Assembly (NCBI RefSeq): GCF_032999765.1
Contig: NZ_CP136051.1
Coordinates: 372,001-436,000 of the forward strand
Source of the DNA: Imperialibacter roseus
GTDB taxonomy: Bacteria; Bacteroidota; Bacteroidia; Cytophagales; Cyclobacteriaceae
Reading direction: 5' to 3'
Length of the DNA: 64,000 nucleotides
Positions 17,665 to 25,560 of the stretch are shown here, one piece after another; position 1 is the stretch's first letter; the number at the start of each line of letters is the position of its first letter. The position numbers and the translations under genes were made by a program. The notes under the pieces were generated by a model, which was given only the letters and a program-made list of their open reading frames with translations, did no database searches and was not told the DNA's origin.

Positions 17665-18243
17665 TTAACCTTTCTCCGCCACCCGCTTCCTGATCCTGCT
17701 CAGCGACTCCGGTTTCACACCCAGATAGCTGGCCAGGTGATACTGAGGTACCCGGTTCAACAGGCCTGGCCTGGTTTCGAGAAGGTTAAGGTAGCGCTCT
17801 TCGGGGCTTTGGATGATGTAGTTAGCCAGCATTTCCTGCTGCTTGCCGAAGTCATCCTCCATCGAAAGTCTGCAGAGCGATTCAAACTTTGGGTGCTTTC
17901 GGTACAGCTCCTTTTCTTTTTCGTAGCCGAACACAGCCAGGGTAGTGTCTTCCACGCACTCCAGATAGTGGTTGGCGGGCACTTTGTTGAGGTAGCTGTT
18001 CATAGAGGCAATCGACTGCTCTTCGGTATAAAACTGGGTGGTCTTTTCTTCACCATCAGAAAGGTAGTAGTGGCGTACACAGCCCTTGATATTGAAATAG
18101 CACTCGGTGGCGATTTGACCTTCCCTCAGCAGGATTGTGCCTTTTTTGTAGCTGCGAATAGGAATGCAGTCGTTGAGCACCTCGGTTTCTTCTTCGGTGA
18201 GGGTCATGTGCTGACCAATCATTTCGGAGATGTACTTTACCAT
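17665..18243 (-). CDS. Crp/Fnr-family transcriptional regulator
   Basis: A 192-residue protein with an N-terminal cyclic-nucleotide-binding-like beta roll (KKGTILLREGQIATECYFNI, about residues 34-53, then KGCVRHYYLSDGEEKTTQF). The short C-terminal recognition region reads VPQYHLASYLGVKPESLSRI, where the helix-turn-helix lies. The cAMP-contacting residues of true CRP are not evident, as usual for this Bacteroidota group. The gene is convergent with the dehydrogenase, whose DUF4386 neighbour may be a target. Confidence 0.87.
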   Translation of the reverse strand: MVKYISEMIGQHMTLTEEETEVLNDCIPIRSYKKGTILLREGQIATECYFNIKGCVRHYYLSDGEEKTTQFYTEEQSIASMNSYLNKVPANHYLECVEDTTLAVFGYEKEKELYRKHPKFESLCRLSMEDDFGKQQEMLANYIIQSPEERYLNLLETRPGLLNRVPQYHLASYLGVKPESLSRIRKRVAEKG

Positions 18244-18436
18244 GGCTTCTCGTTTGGTTAATAGCAGGCGGCCAGAGCATGCCTTGTTAATGATATGTTA
18301 AAGATAAAAACTATCTCCAACTTGGATAGGCTATACGTTAATATTGAGGGGTAGTTCCAACTTTTTTAAAAATGAACCCGCAACTTATGGTTGTGGGTGA
18401 AATTTAGTTTCAGTTTAAAATTCAAGAATTTCAACA

Positions 18437-18904
18437 ATGACAAAAACAGCAATCCACTTTTTTTTCTCTCTTTTTATGGTTTCAGCTTCTACTGTGGTAA
18501 ATGCCCAGCCTGGGAAACTGACGCACGAAGATTCCCTGAACACAGTGCTCGACAAATACTACAAACTCAACCTAAAAGTCTTTCAAGCAAATTCCCAACC
18601 AGAGGACATCGACATTATTTTTGATCTCTTTACAGATGACTTCGAGTACATCCACCCTCAATACGGAGGCACCTATACCCGTCAGGACCTATACGAGGGC
18701 TATCAACGCAACCAAAAAAACGGTGGCTATGACGGAAGTGTAACCGATATCAAAATTCTCAATAAAATAGTGGGGTTGAATGCCATCGCCGTGAGCAAAA
18801 CCTTTGTCACTAAAAAGGATGGAAAGGCAGTAGAAGGCGAGCCCCAAATGACCCTGTTCGAGTTCAGAGATGGAAAAATTGCCAGGATCTACGAGTATTG
18901 GTAG
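18437..18904 (+). CDS. Secreted NTF2-like (SnoaL) protein
   Basis: A 155-residue protein with a signal peptide (cleavage about NAQPG, residue 23-24). The mature part has the NTF2-like pattern: a helical start (LNTVLDKYYKLNLKVFQ), then IDIIFDLFTDDFEYIHPQYG and a C-terminal strand series ending FEFRDGKIARIYEYW. The pocket could bind a small ligand; enzymatic role unknown. It runs divergently from the Crp gene with 193 bp between, which includes a 9-bp hairpin (18376-18398) of unknown role. Confidence 0.75.
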   Translation: MTKTAIHFFFSLFMVSASTVVNAQPGKLTHEDSLNTVLDKYYKLNLKVFQANSQPEDIDIIFDLFTDDFEYIHPQYGGTYTRQDLYEGYQRNQKNGGYDGSVTDIKILNKIVGLNAIAVSKTFVTKKDGKAVEGEPQMTLFEFRDGKIARIYEYW

Positions 18905-18912
18905 TTGTGCAC

Positions 18913-19086
18913 TTAAATCTCTCTGAAAGTCGTTCCGGCGGCCAGCACCAGAAAACCCACTAACAGCAAGGTGTAATTGTATTCACTCAAAATCTGAACA
19001 TGGGCGTAGTGGCCAATGATGCCAAGGATGCCGCTGATCAAACCAATAATCCAGGTAATTTTCTTAGGAGCTGAAGGTGCTTTCAT
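18913..19086 (-). CDS. Small two-helix membrane protein
   Basis: A 57-residue protein from ATG 19086 (MKAPSAPKKITWIIGLISGI), chosen over the ATG 11 codons upstream. Two hydrophobic helices, about residues 10-27 and 36-52, are joined by the loop HVQILSEYNY. Such two-helix proteins are common in Bacteroidota and have no assigned role. It is convergent with the NTF2-like gene, only 8 bp away. Confidence 0.55.
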   Translation of the reverse strand: MKAPSAPKKITWIIGLISGILGIIGHYAHVQILSEYNYTLLLVGFLVLAAGTTFREI

Positions 19087-19126
19087 AGTGACTGTTTTTT
19101 TAAGGTGGATGGATGGCAAGAAAAAG

Positions 19127-19257
19127 GAGGTTGTCTCAAAAGCCCTAATCCTATGTCAGGTTTAGTCTGTCGAAACCTTATTGTTTAACGTGCTTAAGCA
19201 TTTCGACGAGCTCAATGTGACATTCGCTTCATTTTTAGGGGCTTTTGAGACAACCTC
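19127..19257. mobile_element. MITE-like element with 19-bp perfect terminal inverted repeats
   Basis: A 131-bp non-coding element. Its ends GAGGTTGTCTCAAAAGCCC (19127-19145) and its exact complement (19239-19257) resemble the ends of IS1182-type elements. Inside is a second imperfect pairing around TTTCGACGAGCTCAATGTGA. No clear target duplication was seen. It lies 5 bp after the stop of the outer-membrane barrel gene and could act as its terminator by folding into a long hairpin. Confidence 0.7.
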
Positions 19258-19262
19258 TGATC

Positions 19263-19847
19263 TTATGATCTGTGCTGAAAAAGATAGAATATACCGAGTT
19301 GCAAGCCTCTGTTGTAAGAGTTGGATGCATTATTCTCGCTGATGTCCGTTAGGCCGTGAACATATCGAAGGTCATACCCAAAACCTGTAGACGGCTTCAC
19401 ATAGCTCATGCCTACAACTAGTCCGATGTCGGTGCTTTTGTAGTTATTTTTTACGTCAGTACTGTTGTTGCCGATTTCCGATTTAGCACTGGCCAAAATG
19501 CCCAGTTGCGGGCCTGCTTCCAGCCTAAATCCATTGTCGAACATGTATTGAAAGAGTAGCGGGATATTCACATAGTTTAGGTTGAGCTTCACATCGCTGC
19601 CACCACTTTTGTATTGAGTGCCTTGTCCGGAAAAAACGACCTCGGGCTGAAGCGCAAATTGATTATCCATATGGATATGACCCAGCAGACCAACATTGAA
19701 ACTGAGTTTAGGGTCGAAGTTGCCGCTATTGTCACCCTGGATGGTGTAGGCGTTCAGGCCGCCTTTGATGCCAACATTTACGTGTTGTGCCTGGGTGGAA
19801 ACAGTTAGGAGAAAAAGGGCAATAAGTGCGAATAAAAAAGATTTCAT
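19263..19847 (-). CDS. Outer membrane beta-barrel protein (porin-family, OmpW/PF13568-like)
   Basis: A 194-residue protein from ATG 19847, selected because the signal peptide MKSFLFALIALFLLTVSTQA begins there; a longer reading frame upstream has no signal. The mature part alternates strands of a small eight-stranded barrel (VNVGIKGGLNAYTI, PKLSFNVGLLGHIHM, FALQPEVVFSGQGTQYKSG) and ends in RGLQLGIFYLFQHRS. The aromatic-rich end and even strand pattern support an outer-membrane location. Function is unknown. Confidence 0.85.
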   Translation of the reverse strand: MKSFLFALIALFLLTVSTQAQHVNVGIKGGLNAYTIQGDNSGNFDPKLSFNVGLLGHIHMDNQFALQPEVVFSGQGTQYKSGGSDVKLNLNYVNIPLLFQYMFDNGFRLEAGPQLGILASAKSEIGNNSTDVKNNYKSTDIGLVVGMSYVKPSTGFGYDLRYVHGLTDISENNASNSYNRGLQLGIFYLFQHRS

Positions 19848-20365
19848 ATTTTTCTTGGGAGTGGAGTCCGCCATTACATTATGGTAGATCATCAAAGTGA
19901 ATGCAAAGTTCACCACAGTGGCCCATGGGATTGTTGCACAAGTGCAGCTATTAGTTACATATATCACGGATGGGACACCCTGGGTTGAAGGAGGCGGGCT
20001 TGATGTTAAATGGTCGGCGCATTCCAGGGAATTTGGAGGAGAAGTATCACAACCTATTGAACGAGTTCGAAATTTTGCCATATCCCATACGCTAGTGGAA
20101 ATCACCAGTGGACTACATTGCTGTTGGCGATATCATGGATGACGGTTTTCATGGGACGCTGATCGACAAGGTCGTTTGGGGCGAAGGCGGTTTTGGTTTG
20201 GGCAGATAGCTTATAGTTGGGCAGCCAGTCATGTAGGATATCTTATCGGTTTGCGTTCTTTTCTGTATTATTATCATAAGTTCAATGGCTTGTCAGGATT
20301 TTTCGCTTTAAAATCGTCTATGTCATTGTAACCGATACCTGTTTAACAACAATCCCTACTACAAC
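19848..20365. other. 518-bp stretch with a decayed coding remnant
   Basis: No intact gene is supported. A likely remnant of a coding frame lies at 19970-20209 (own entry). The last 150 bp before the Tat oxidoreductase are AT-rich and may hold its promoter; no consensus TAnnTTTG box was recognised. Confidence 0.5.
19970..20209 (+). pseudogene. Decayed coding remnant interrupted by one amber codon
   Basis: One frame reads from ATG 19970 to TAG 20093 and then on to TAG 20207. The first part includes GLMLNGRRIPGNLEEKYHNL and LPYPIR. After the stop it continues WKSPVDYIAVGDIMDDGFHG and TLIDKVVWGEGGFGLGR. Codon choice and the Gly/Asp-rich phrase look coding across the stop, so a truncated ancestral gene is plausible. 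The family is not recognised. Chance remains a real alternative. Confidence 0.35.
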
Positions 20366-21499
20366 ATGACACATCCTCAATCCAGCAGACGCAAATTCAT
20401 CAAAACATCTGCCTCAGCAGCGACCGGCGTTGCCCTCCTTTCTTCTTTTCCAAAAAGTGCCCTTGCCATCATGCAGGACAAACCCAGGATCAGGTTTTCG
20501 GTCATAGGTATGAACCATGGCCATATTTATGGCATGACAGAAGCTGTGAAAAGAGGAGGAGGTGAGCTTGTTTCATTCTTTGCTCCGGAGCCAGAGTTGG
20601 TAGCAGCCTTCTCGAAAAGATACCCCGAAGCAAAGCTGGCTAAAAGCCAGAAAGAAATACTCGAAGACAAGTCGATACAGGTGGTGTTAAGCGCTGGCAT
20701 TCCAGTTGACAGAGCGCCGCTGGGAGTGGAGGTAATGAAAGCCGGTAAAGACTACCTGGTCGATAAGCCGGGCATCACCACCCTTGCTCAGCTGGCCGAA
20801 GTACGCAAGGTGCAGAAGGCAACAGGCCGCATCTATGACATCATGTTCAGCGAAAGGCTTGAGAACAAGGCGACAGTGAAGGCTGGTGAGTTGGTGCAGT
20901 CCGGGGCCATTGGCAAGGTAATTCAAACCATAGGCATGGGGCCTCATCGGATCGGTCTGACAAACCGGCCAGAGTGGTTTTTTGATAAAAAATACTACGG
21001 CGGCATCATCACCGACATTGGATCGCACCAGTTCGATCAGTTCCTCTTCTTCACAGGGTCTACCACAGCCGAAGTGGTGGCCTCTCAGGTAGGCAACAAC
21101 CACTATCCGCAGTACCCGCAGTTTGAGGATTTTGGTGATGCCATGGTGAAAGGAAATGGTGGCGCTGGCTACGTGCGGATAGACTGGTTCACACCCGATG
21201 GCCTGGGCTCCTGGGGCGATGGGCGCTTGACCATATTGGGAACGGAGGGCTATATCGAAATACGAAAAAATATTGACATCGCCTCTGGTCACGAAGGGGG
21301 CAACCACCTCTACTTGGTGACACATAAAGAAACCAGGTACATCGACTGCAATGATGTGGAGCTGCCATTTGGGAAGCTGTTTGTGGATGATGTGCTCAAC
21401 CGCACCGAAACGGCGTTACCACAAGCCCACGTGTTCCTGGCCACCGAGCTGGCACTGAAGGCGCAGGATCAGGCGAAGAAGCTGGTGATAACTAAATAG
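20366..21499 (+). CDS. Tat-exported Gfo/Idh/MocA-family oxidoreductase
   Basis: A 377-residue protein with a twin-arginine signal (SSRRKFIKTSASAATGVALL; SRRKFIK). Cleavage is expected near residue 33 (SALA). The Rossmann domain follows (IRFSVIGMNHGHIYGMTEAV), then the family hallmark DKPGITTLAQL. The C-terminal alpha/beta domain holds GGIITDIGSHQFDQFLFFTG, the usual substrate-site region. Export via Tat suggests that the protein folds with bound NAD(P) before transport. Substrate is likely a sugar derivative; not determinable here. Confidence 0.9.
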   Translation: MTHPQSSRRKFIKTSASAATGVALLSSFPKSALAIMQDKPRIRFSVIGMNHGHIYGMTEAVKRGGGELVSFFAPEPELVAAFSKRYPEAKLAKSQKEILEDKSIQVVLSAGIPVDRAPLGVEVMKAGKDYLVDKPGITTLAQLAEVRKVQKATGRIYDIMFSERLENKATVKAGELVQSGAIGKVIQTIGMGPHRIGLTNRPEWFFDKKYYGGIITDIGSHQFDQFLFFTGSTTAEVVASQVGNNHYPQYPQFEDFGDAMVKGNGGAGYVRIDWFTPDGLGSWGDGRLTILGTEGYIEIRKNIDIASGHEGGNHLYLVTHKETRYIDCNDVELPFGKLFVDDVLNRTETALPQAHVFLATELALKAQDQAKKLVITK

Positions 21500-21537
21500 C
21501 ACTGGCAACTCGAATACCCTTAGCGATCAACCTATTT

Positions 21538-21587
21538 GTTTCCTAAAAACGGATACTTGTAGAAATATCTTTACGTTTTTAGGAAAC
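21538..21587. promoter_or_regulatory. Spaced 14-bp perfect inverted repeat upstream of the GNAT-like/Xre pair
   Basis: GTTTCCTAAAAACG (21538-21551) and its exact complement (21574-21587) are separated by 22 bp. They lie 18-68 bp before the GNAT-like start. No T-run follows, so a terminator is less likely. An operator for the pair's own Xre protein is the natural guess. Confidence 0.6.
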
Positions 21588-21605
21588 TTTCCGTACTTTT
21601 AATTT

Positions 21606-22073
21606 GTGGTAGTAATTGATACTGGAACAGGAGCGAGCCACAAGGTAGAGATTGAGCCTGTTGAGGATCGTGACTTCGCAAGTCTGACGAAGGCGAGGTA
21701 TTTCTTTGATTGGAAACAAGAAAAGGAATTCGAGATGTATAAGCTGAGAATAGCCAACACGAGAGATATACTTGGACTTGTTTCTGTAGAGAGAATTCCA
21801 GAAGAGTGGATGTTGCATATAAGGCTGCTCACCGTTTCAAAAGAAAATAAAGGGAGTAGCAAGAAATTTGAAAACATTGCTGGCAACCTACTGACGTTTG
21901 TTTCAAAAATTGCTGTAAGAGAATACGGTGAGCTTGCCTGCGTGTCGTTAAAGCCAAAGGGATTAATAGCTCGCCATTACATAGATAAATTCGGCATGAA
22001 CGTAACGGGTCTGACCCTAAGCATCGAAATACTGGAAATTTTCAATTTGATTGAGACGTACGACCATGACTAG
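21606..22073 (+). CDS. GNAT-like protein, candidate toxin of an Xre-linked pair
   Basis: A 155-residue protein. The start GTG 21606 gives MVVIDTGTGASHKVEIEPVE. Core phrases are YFFDWKQEKEFEMYKLRIAN, a strand pair ILGLVSVERIPEEWMLHIRL and LTVSKENKG, then FENIAGNLLTFVSKIAVREY and ARHYIDKFGM. These fit the central strands and acetyl-CoA-type helix of GNAT folds; HYIDKFGM resembles the fold's closing motif. The next gene is an HTH protein that overlaps by 8 nt. GNAT-fold toxins with DNA-binding antitoxins are known, but this family is not one I can name. An 18-bp gap separates it from the inverted repeat. Confidence 0.6.
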   Translation: MVVIDTGTGASHKVEIEPVEDRDFASLTKARYFFDWKQEKEFEMYKLRIANTRDILGLVSVERIPEEWMLHIRLLTVSKENKGSSKKFENIAGNLLTFVSKIAVREYGELACVSLKPKGLIARHYIDKFGMNVTGLTLSIEILEIFNLIETYDHD

Positions 22074-22605
22074 CAGAAAAAAGGAGATAGGGGAAGTTGG
22101 GGGGGCAGAGTATGGCGTTGATTCACGGTACTCTTCAAAGAAAGACAGACTGGATGACGGCAAGGCATTAATGGAGGCCAGGTTGCAGAGAATGAAAAAT
22201 CTGTCAGCCGATCAAATCGTCAAGGCGAAGTTATTGCAGCTAAAGCTGAAAATGGACGAATACATTAAGGAGCCAGTCTATCACACGCATAGTGCTTTTA
22301 CCGAATTTTTAACCTCATACATCGATGCGATCTATAGCAGAAGAAATAGTTTTGCGAAAGACATTGACGTCACTCCTGTTTTGCTGAGTCAGATTTTGAA
22401 TAACCACCGGGAGCCAAACGAAGAGTTCCTGTTAAGGCTAATGATACATGCTGAAAAAACATACGAGCATGTGTGTCAATTTCATAAAAGAACATGGCAT
22501 CAGGTTTACTTTCAAGAGAAAATATGCGATGTGATAACCAGCCAGGACAAATGGCGGCCTGAAGTGGAGAAACATGTAAAGATCAGCAAACTGGCCAAAG
22601 TGTGA
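22066..22605 (+). CDS. Helix-turn-helix (Xre-like) protein, candidate antitoxin
   Basis: A 179-residue protein from ATG 22066, which overlaps the end of the GNAT-like gene by 8 nt; a TTG at 22051 would add five residues. The N-terminal part (about 1-70) is charged and likely disordered. The HTH lies about residues 88-130: SFAKDIDVTPVLLSQILNNH followed by REPNEEFLLRLMIHAEKTY. The C-terminus is helical (VCQFHKRTWHQVYFQEKICD). It probably represses its own operon through the inverted repeat at 21538 and could neutralise the GNAT-like protein. Confidence 0.65.
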   Translation: MTSRKKEIGEVGGAEYGVDSRYSSKKDRLDDGKALMEARLQRMKNLSADQIVKAKLLQLKLKMDEYIKEPVYHTHSAFTEFLTSYIDAIYSRRNSFAKDIDVTPVLLSQILNNHREPNEEFLLRLMIHAEKTYEHVCQFHKRTWHQVYFQEKICDVITSQDKWRPEVEKHVKISKLAKV

Positions 22606-22611
22606 TAGCTG

Positions 22612-23232
22612 GTGGCTCCAGGTTTGTGGCAAGGCATCAAAACGGGATCAAAAGTGGATGCATCCGATAAACTCATACATCACCTGCAGGAAACCATTCC
22701 GCTGACGGAGAACGAGGCGGAATTGGTGAAGCAAAGTTTTAAGGAAGTGGCCTTAAAGAAGAAGGAGATGCTTCTCTTCAAAGGCGAAACTTCGTCGCAT
22801 ATGCGGTTCATAGCCGAAGGCTGTCTCAGAAGCTACTATATGGACGAGGAGACGAAGGAGCACATTATCCAGTTTGGTATCGAGGGCTGGTGGATCAACG
22901 ATTTGTACAGCTACCTCACCCAAACGCCCGCTAAGCAGTTTATTCAAGCCATCGACGACAGTGTGCTTCTTCAAATTCACAGAGACACCCTGAGCAGGCT
23001 TTATGACGAGGTGCCTGCTGTCGAACGATTTTTCCGAATGAAGTTCGAAACTGCCTATGTGGCCCTGCAGGATCGCACCATCAACTCCATGAGTAAAACC
23101 GCCGAAGAAAGGTATGTGGAGTTTCGCTCCAAATACAGGGACATTGAGCAGCGGGTTCCCCAGTACATGGTGGCCTCCTACCTGAAAATAACGCCCGAGT
23201 TTTTAAGTGCTATCAGGAAGAATTTGAGTTGA
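22612..23232 (+). CDS. Crp/Fnr-family transcriptional regulator
   Basis: A 206-residue protein from GTG 22612; a GTG at 22654 (VDASDKLIHHLQ) gives the more usual family N-terminus. The sensor domain includes KKKEMLLFKGETSSHMRFIA and EGCLRSYYMDEETKEHIIQF. The HTH lies near VPQYMVASYLKITPEFLSAI. It starts 6 bp after the Xre-like gene and may be transcribed with it, although functionally it resembles the Crp gene at 17665. It lacks the typical glutamate/arginine pair that binds cAMP. Confidence 0.87.
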   Translation: MAPGLWQGIKTGSKVDASDKLIHHLQETIPLTENEAELVKQSFKEVALKKKEMLLFKGETSSHMRFIAEGCLRSYYMDEETKEHIIQFGIEGWWINDLYSYLTQTPAKQFIQAIDDSVLLQIHRDTLSRLYDEVPAVERFFRMKFETAYVALQDRTINSMSKTAEERYVEFRSKYRDIEQRVPQYMVASYLKITPEFLSAIRKNLS

Positions 23233-23305
23233 TAGGGAAGTTCAGTCAGGTGCATGCGTGATCTGCCTGATAGAGCAACTATGAGGACAGAGGCGTGATG
23301 CTAAG

Positions 23306-23336
23306 TTGCACTAAAGTGAAACTTTTAATACATTTG
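23306..23336 (+). promoter_or_regulatory. Promoter of the higBA pair
   Basis: A TTG at 23306-23308 is followed after 20 bp by TACATTTG (23329-23336), a full match to the Bacteroidota -7 box. The GTG start of the toxin gene lies only 4 bp downstream, so the transcript may be leaderless. Confidence 0.55.
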
Positions 23337-23340
23337 TTAG

Positions 23341-23682
23341 GTGAATAGTAAAGTTAGAAAGGTCATCTTCTACAAAGATTATTTCGAATCCTTCTTCCTA
23401 AAGCAAAGTGATAAAGTTCAGAAGAAAATTATCTGGACAATTAACTTGATAGAAGAGATTAAAGGCATTCCTGAAACTTACCTGAAGCACATCAAAGGAA
23501 CTGACGGGCTGTATGAAGTGAGGGTTCAAACTGGAAGCAATATTTATAGAATCTTTTGTTTCTTCGATGATGGACAGTTAGTGGTGCTAATGAACGGTTT
23601 TCAGAAGAAAACTCAAAAGACCCCCAGGGCTGAGATCGAAAAGGCATTGAAAATTAAGCAAGAATATGAGCAAGAAAAGTAA
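23341..23682 (+). CDS. higB: RelE/HigB-type toxin
   Basis: A 113-residue mRNA-interferase-like protein of the phage-derived Gp49/HigB type. Typical blocks are KVIFYKDYFESFF, LKHIKGTDGLYEVRVQTGSN, IYRIFCFFDDGQLVVLMNGF and the end segment FQKKTQKTPRAEIEKALKIK. The basic residues of the catalytic groove (Arg and Lys in YEVRVQ, IYRIFCFF and QKKTQKT) are present. Toxin precedes antitoxin, the HigBA order, with a 17-nt overlap. The start codon is GTG. Confidence 0.9.
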   Translation: MNSKVRKVIFYKDYFESFFLKQSDKVQKKIIWTINLIEEIKGIPETYLKHIKGTDGLYEVRVQTGSNIYRIFCFFDDGQLVVLMNGFQKKTQKTPRAEIEKALKIKQEYEQEK

Positions 23683-23968
23683 TATAATGACCCTTGATCA
23701 ATTCAAGGATAAGCATTTTGGTGAGGTTGGCACGCCGAAGCGAGATGACCTGGAAGAAGGCTACGAAAATTTCAAAATCGGAGCACTTATCCAGGAGGCT
23801 AGACTTGAAAAGGGGCTGACTCAGGAAGAACTTGCTCAAAAGGTGGGGACTACCAAGTCATATATTTCAAAAATTGAAAACAATATAAAGGAGGTTCGGC
23901 TATCGACCTTAAAGAAAATTGTGGAGCTCGGTCTTGGTGGACAAGTTGACCTTTCCATAAAGCTGTAA
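23666..23968 (+). CDS. higA: HigA-like Xre-family antitoxin
   Basis: A 100-residue protein. The HTH runs through LIQEARLEKGLTQEELAQKV and GTTKSYISKIENNIKEVRLS (about residues 42-82). The N-terminal arm (DQFKDKHFGEVGTPKRDDLE) is characteristic of the antitoxins paired with this HigB type. It binds the toxin and autoregulates. The start ATG 23666 is inside the toxin gene (17-nt overlap). A decayed relative is at 51066. Confidence 0.9.
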   Translation: MSKKSNIMTLDQFKDKHFGEVGTPKRDDLEEGYENFKIGALIQEARLEKGLTQEELAQKVGTTKSYISKIENNIKEVRLSTLKKIVELGLGGQVDLSIKL

Positions 23969-24126
23969 ATCGATAACTGGATTCATTTGAAGTTCTTCGC
24001 CATGCCTCGCTCGGCATCCCAAGGAACAGTGCTATCAGGAAGAATTTGATTTGATGGGTCGTTCTTAAGATACCTTAAGGCAACCGGCTTTCATGACGCC
24101 CAACTTTGTAAGAAAAAGTTAAAGTC

Positions 24127-25104
24127 ATGAAAACAACAACATTCATTTTGGTCACGCTGCTCACCATTAAGGCCGCAACGGCACAGCAAAAAGAAGCAGT
24201 TGGTGAAAGTCCCTGGGGCCCCGACGATGAAATAGGCACCCTCAACATGATGACAGAGGCATCGCAACTGCAGGTGCTTTCGCAGATTGCGTCGGGCAAG
24301 GTTTACGACCTCAGCGTCGATTATTTTGTTGGCATGCCAAGCTTCCATTCGCTGGGCGACCCCGGTTACCAGTATTGGCTCACGCACACACCCCACGGTA
24401 CGGTTGTCGACAATCCTAATGGTTTGGGGGAGGCCATGAACCAAAAGGTAAGCTACACCGGCGATGCCATATCGATGTACACCCACATGGGTACGCACAT
24501 TGATGCGCTGAACCATTTTGGGCTGAATGGCAAGATCTGGAACGGGTTCACTCCTGAAGAACACCTCGGCGACAAAGGCTGGAAAAAGACGGGTGCCGAA
24601 ACGATACCGCCGATCATTGCCAGAGGTGTGCTACTGGATGTGGCAGCTGCCAAAGGGCCACTTCCCAAAAACTACCGCATCAGTGCCGCTGATTTGCAGC
24701 TTGTGCTGAGGAAGCAGAACGTCCGGCTGCAAAATGGCGACGTCGTGTTGATTCGCACAGGCCAGGCACAACACTATGAAAATGCTGCTGACTATCTCGA
24801 CAACTACCCTGGCATCAGCCTGGACGCTGTGAAATGGCTGGTAGAAGAAATGGACATCATGCTGCTGGGCGCCGACAACCTTAGCTTCGAGGCTTTTCCA
24901 CCTGAGCGAACCGACAACTGGGTGCCCGTGCACACTTACTTGTTGGCTGAGAAGGGGGCCATGTTTATAGAACAGATGTTCCTGGAAAAGCTTTCGGCAG
25001 ATAAGGTCTACGAGTTCGCCTTTATCGCTGCTTCACTGAAGTTAAGGGGCGCAAGTGCTTCACCCATGCGTCCGGTGGCATTTCCAATTCAAACAAAACA
25101 GTAA
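24127..25104 (+). CDS. Secreted cyclase-family (kynurenine formamidase-like) metal hydrolase
   Basis: A 325-residue protein with a signal peptide (MKTTTFILVTLLTIKAATAQ). The cyclase-family metal-binding motif HMGTHIDALNHF includes His120, His124 and Asp126; further conserved elements are PPIIARGVLLDVAAAKG and GDVVLIRTGQ. Family members hydrolyse amides or lactones in the periplasm or outside. WGPDDEIGTLNMMTEASQLQ near residue 32 is typical of the group. It leads a run of three genes (cyclase, DMT-like, nitroreductase) that may form one operon (4-bp and 5-bp gaps). Confidence 0.87.
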   Translation: MKTTTFILVTLLTIKAATAQQKEAVGESPWGPDDEIGTLNMMTEASQLQVLSQIASGKVYDLSVDYFVGMPSFHSLGDPGYQYWLTHTPHGTVVDNPNGLGEAMNQKVSYTGDAISMYTHMGTHIDALNHFGLNGKIWNGFTPEEHLGDKGWKKTGAETIPPIIARGVLLDVAAAKGPLPKNYRISAADLQLVLRKQNVRLQNGDVVLIRTGQAQHYENAADYLDNYPGISLDAVKWLVEEMDIMLLGADNLSFEAFPPERTDNWVPVHTYLLAEKGAMFIEQMFLEKLSADKVYEFAFIAASLKLRGASASPMRPVAFPIQTKQ

Positions 25105-25108
25105 GGCC

Positions 25109-25555
25109 ATGAACAATCCTTTATTACTCCTTCTTTCGTTTTCGGTGGGTATTATGGTCGTGATCCAGGGCGGCATCAATTCCCGCCTCGGTGTCATGCT
25201 CAACAACTCACTTGTGGCCACTGGCATTGCCCTGGTAATGAGTGCAAGTGTTACGCTGCTGGTTGTAGTGGCCACCGTACGCCAGCTTCCGACAGCAGGC
25301 GAGCTGCGGCAAATTCCCGCCTACATGTGGTTTGCAGGCGGCGTTTTTAGCTTCATCGCTGTCTCGCTGTTTTACTATGTTATTCCCCGGGTGGGCATCT
25401 CTACCGCAGTCACCTTCAGCCTCACAGGCCAGGTTATTTTCGCTGCTGTCGCCAGTCATTTTGGCTGGTTTGGTATGCCACTGGAGCCCGTATCAATAAA
25501 AAAGATCGCCGGTATGCTTGTCATGATTGCCGGCGTAGTACTTGTAAAATCGTGA
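25109..25555 (+). CDS. DMT-family membrane transporter (DUF606/YdcZ-like)
   Basis: A 148-residue protein from ATG 25109 with five hydrophobic helices. The motif VVIQGGINSRLGVMLNNSLV (about residues 17-36) is the DUF606 signature, and the C-terminal pair of helices is separated by FGWFGMPLEPVSIKK. DUF606 proteins are small members of the drug/metabolite transporter superfamily and usually act as dimers. It lies 4 bp after the cyclase gene and 5 bp before the nitroreductase ATG. Confidence 0.85.
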   Translation: MNNPLLLLLSFSVGIMVVIQGGINSRLGVMLNNSLVATGIALVMSASVTLLVVVATVRQLPTAGELRQIPAYMWFAGGVFSFIAVSLFYYVIPRVGISTAVTFSLTGQVIFAAVASHFGWFGMPLEPVSIKKIAGMLVMIAGVVLVKS

Positions 25556-25560
25556 AAAAG

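Noticed and set aside
15936-19119. Stress or drug-resistance operon from DUF4386, ADH, Crp and NTF2-like genes
   Set aside because: The genes are on different strands with separate control regions, and no shared substrate can be argued.
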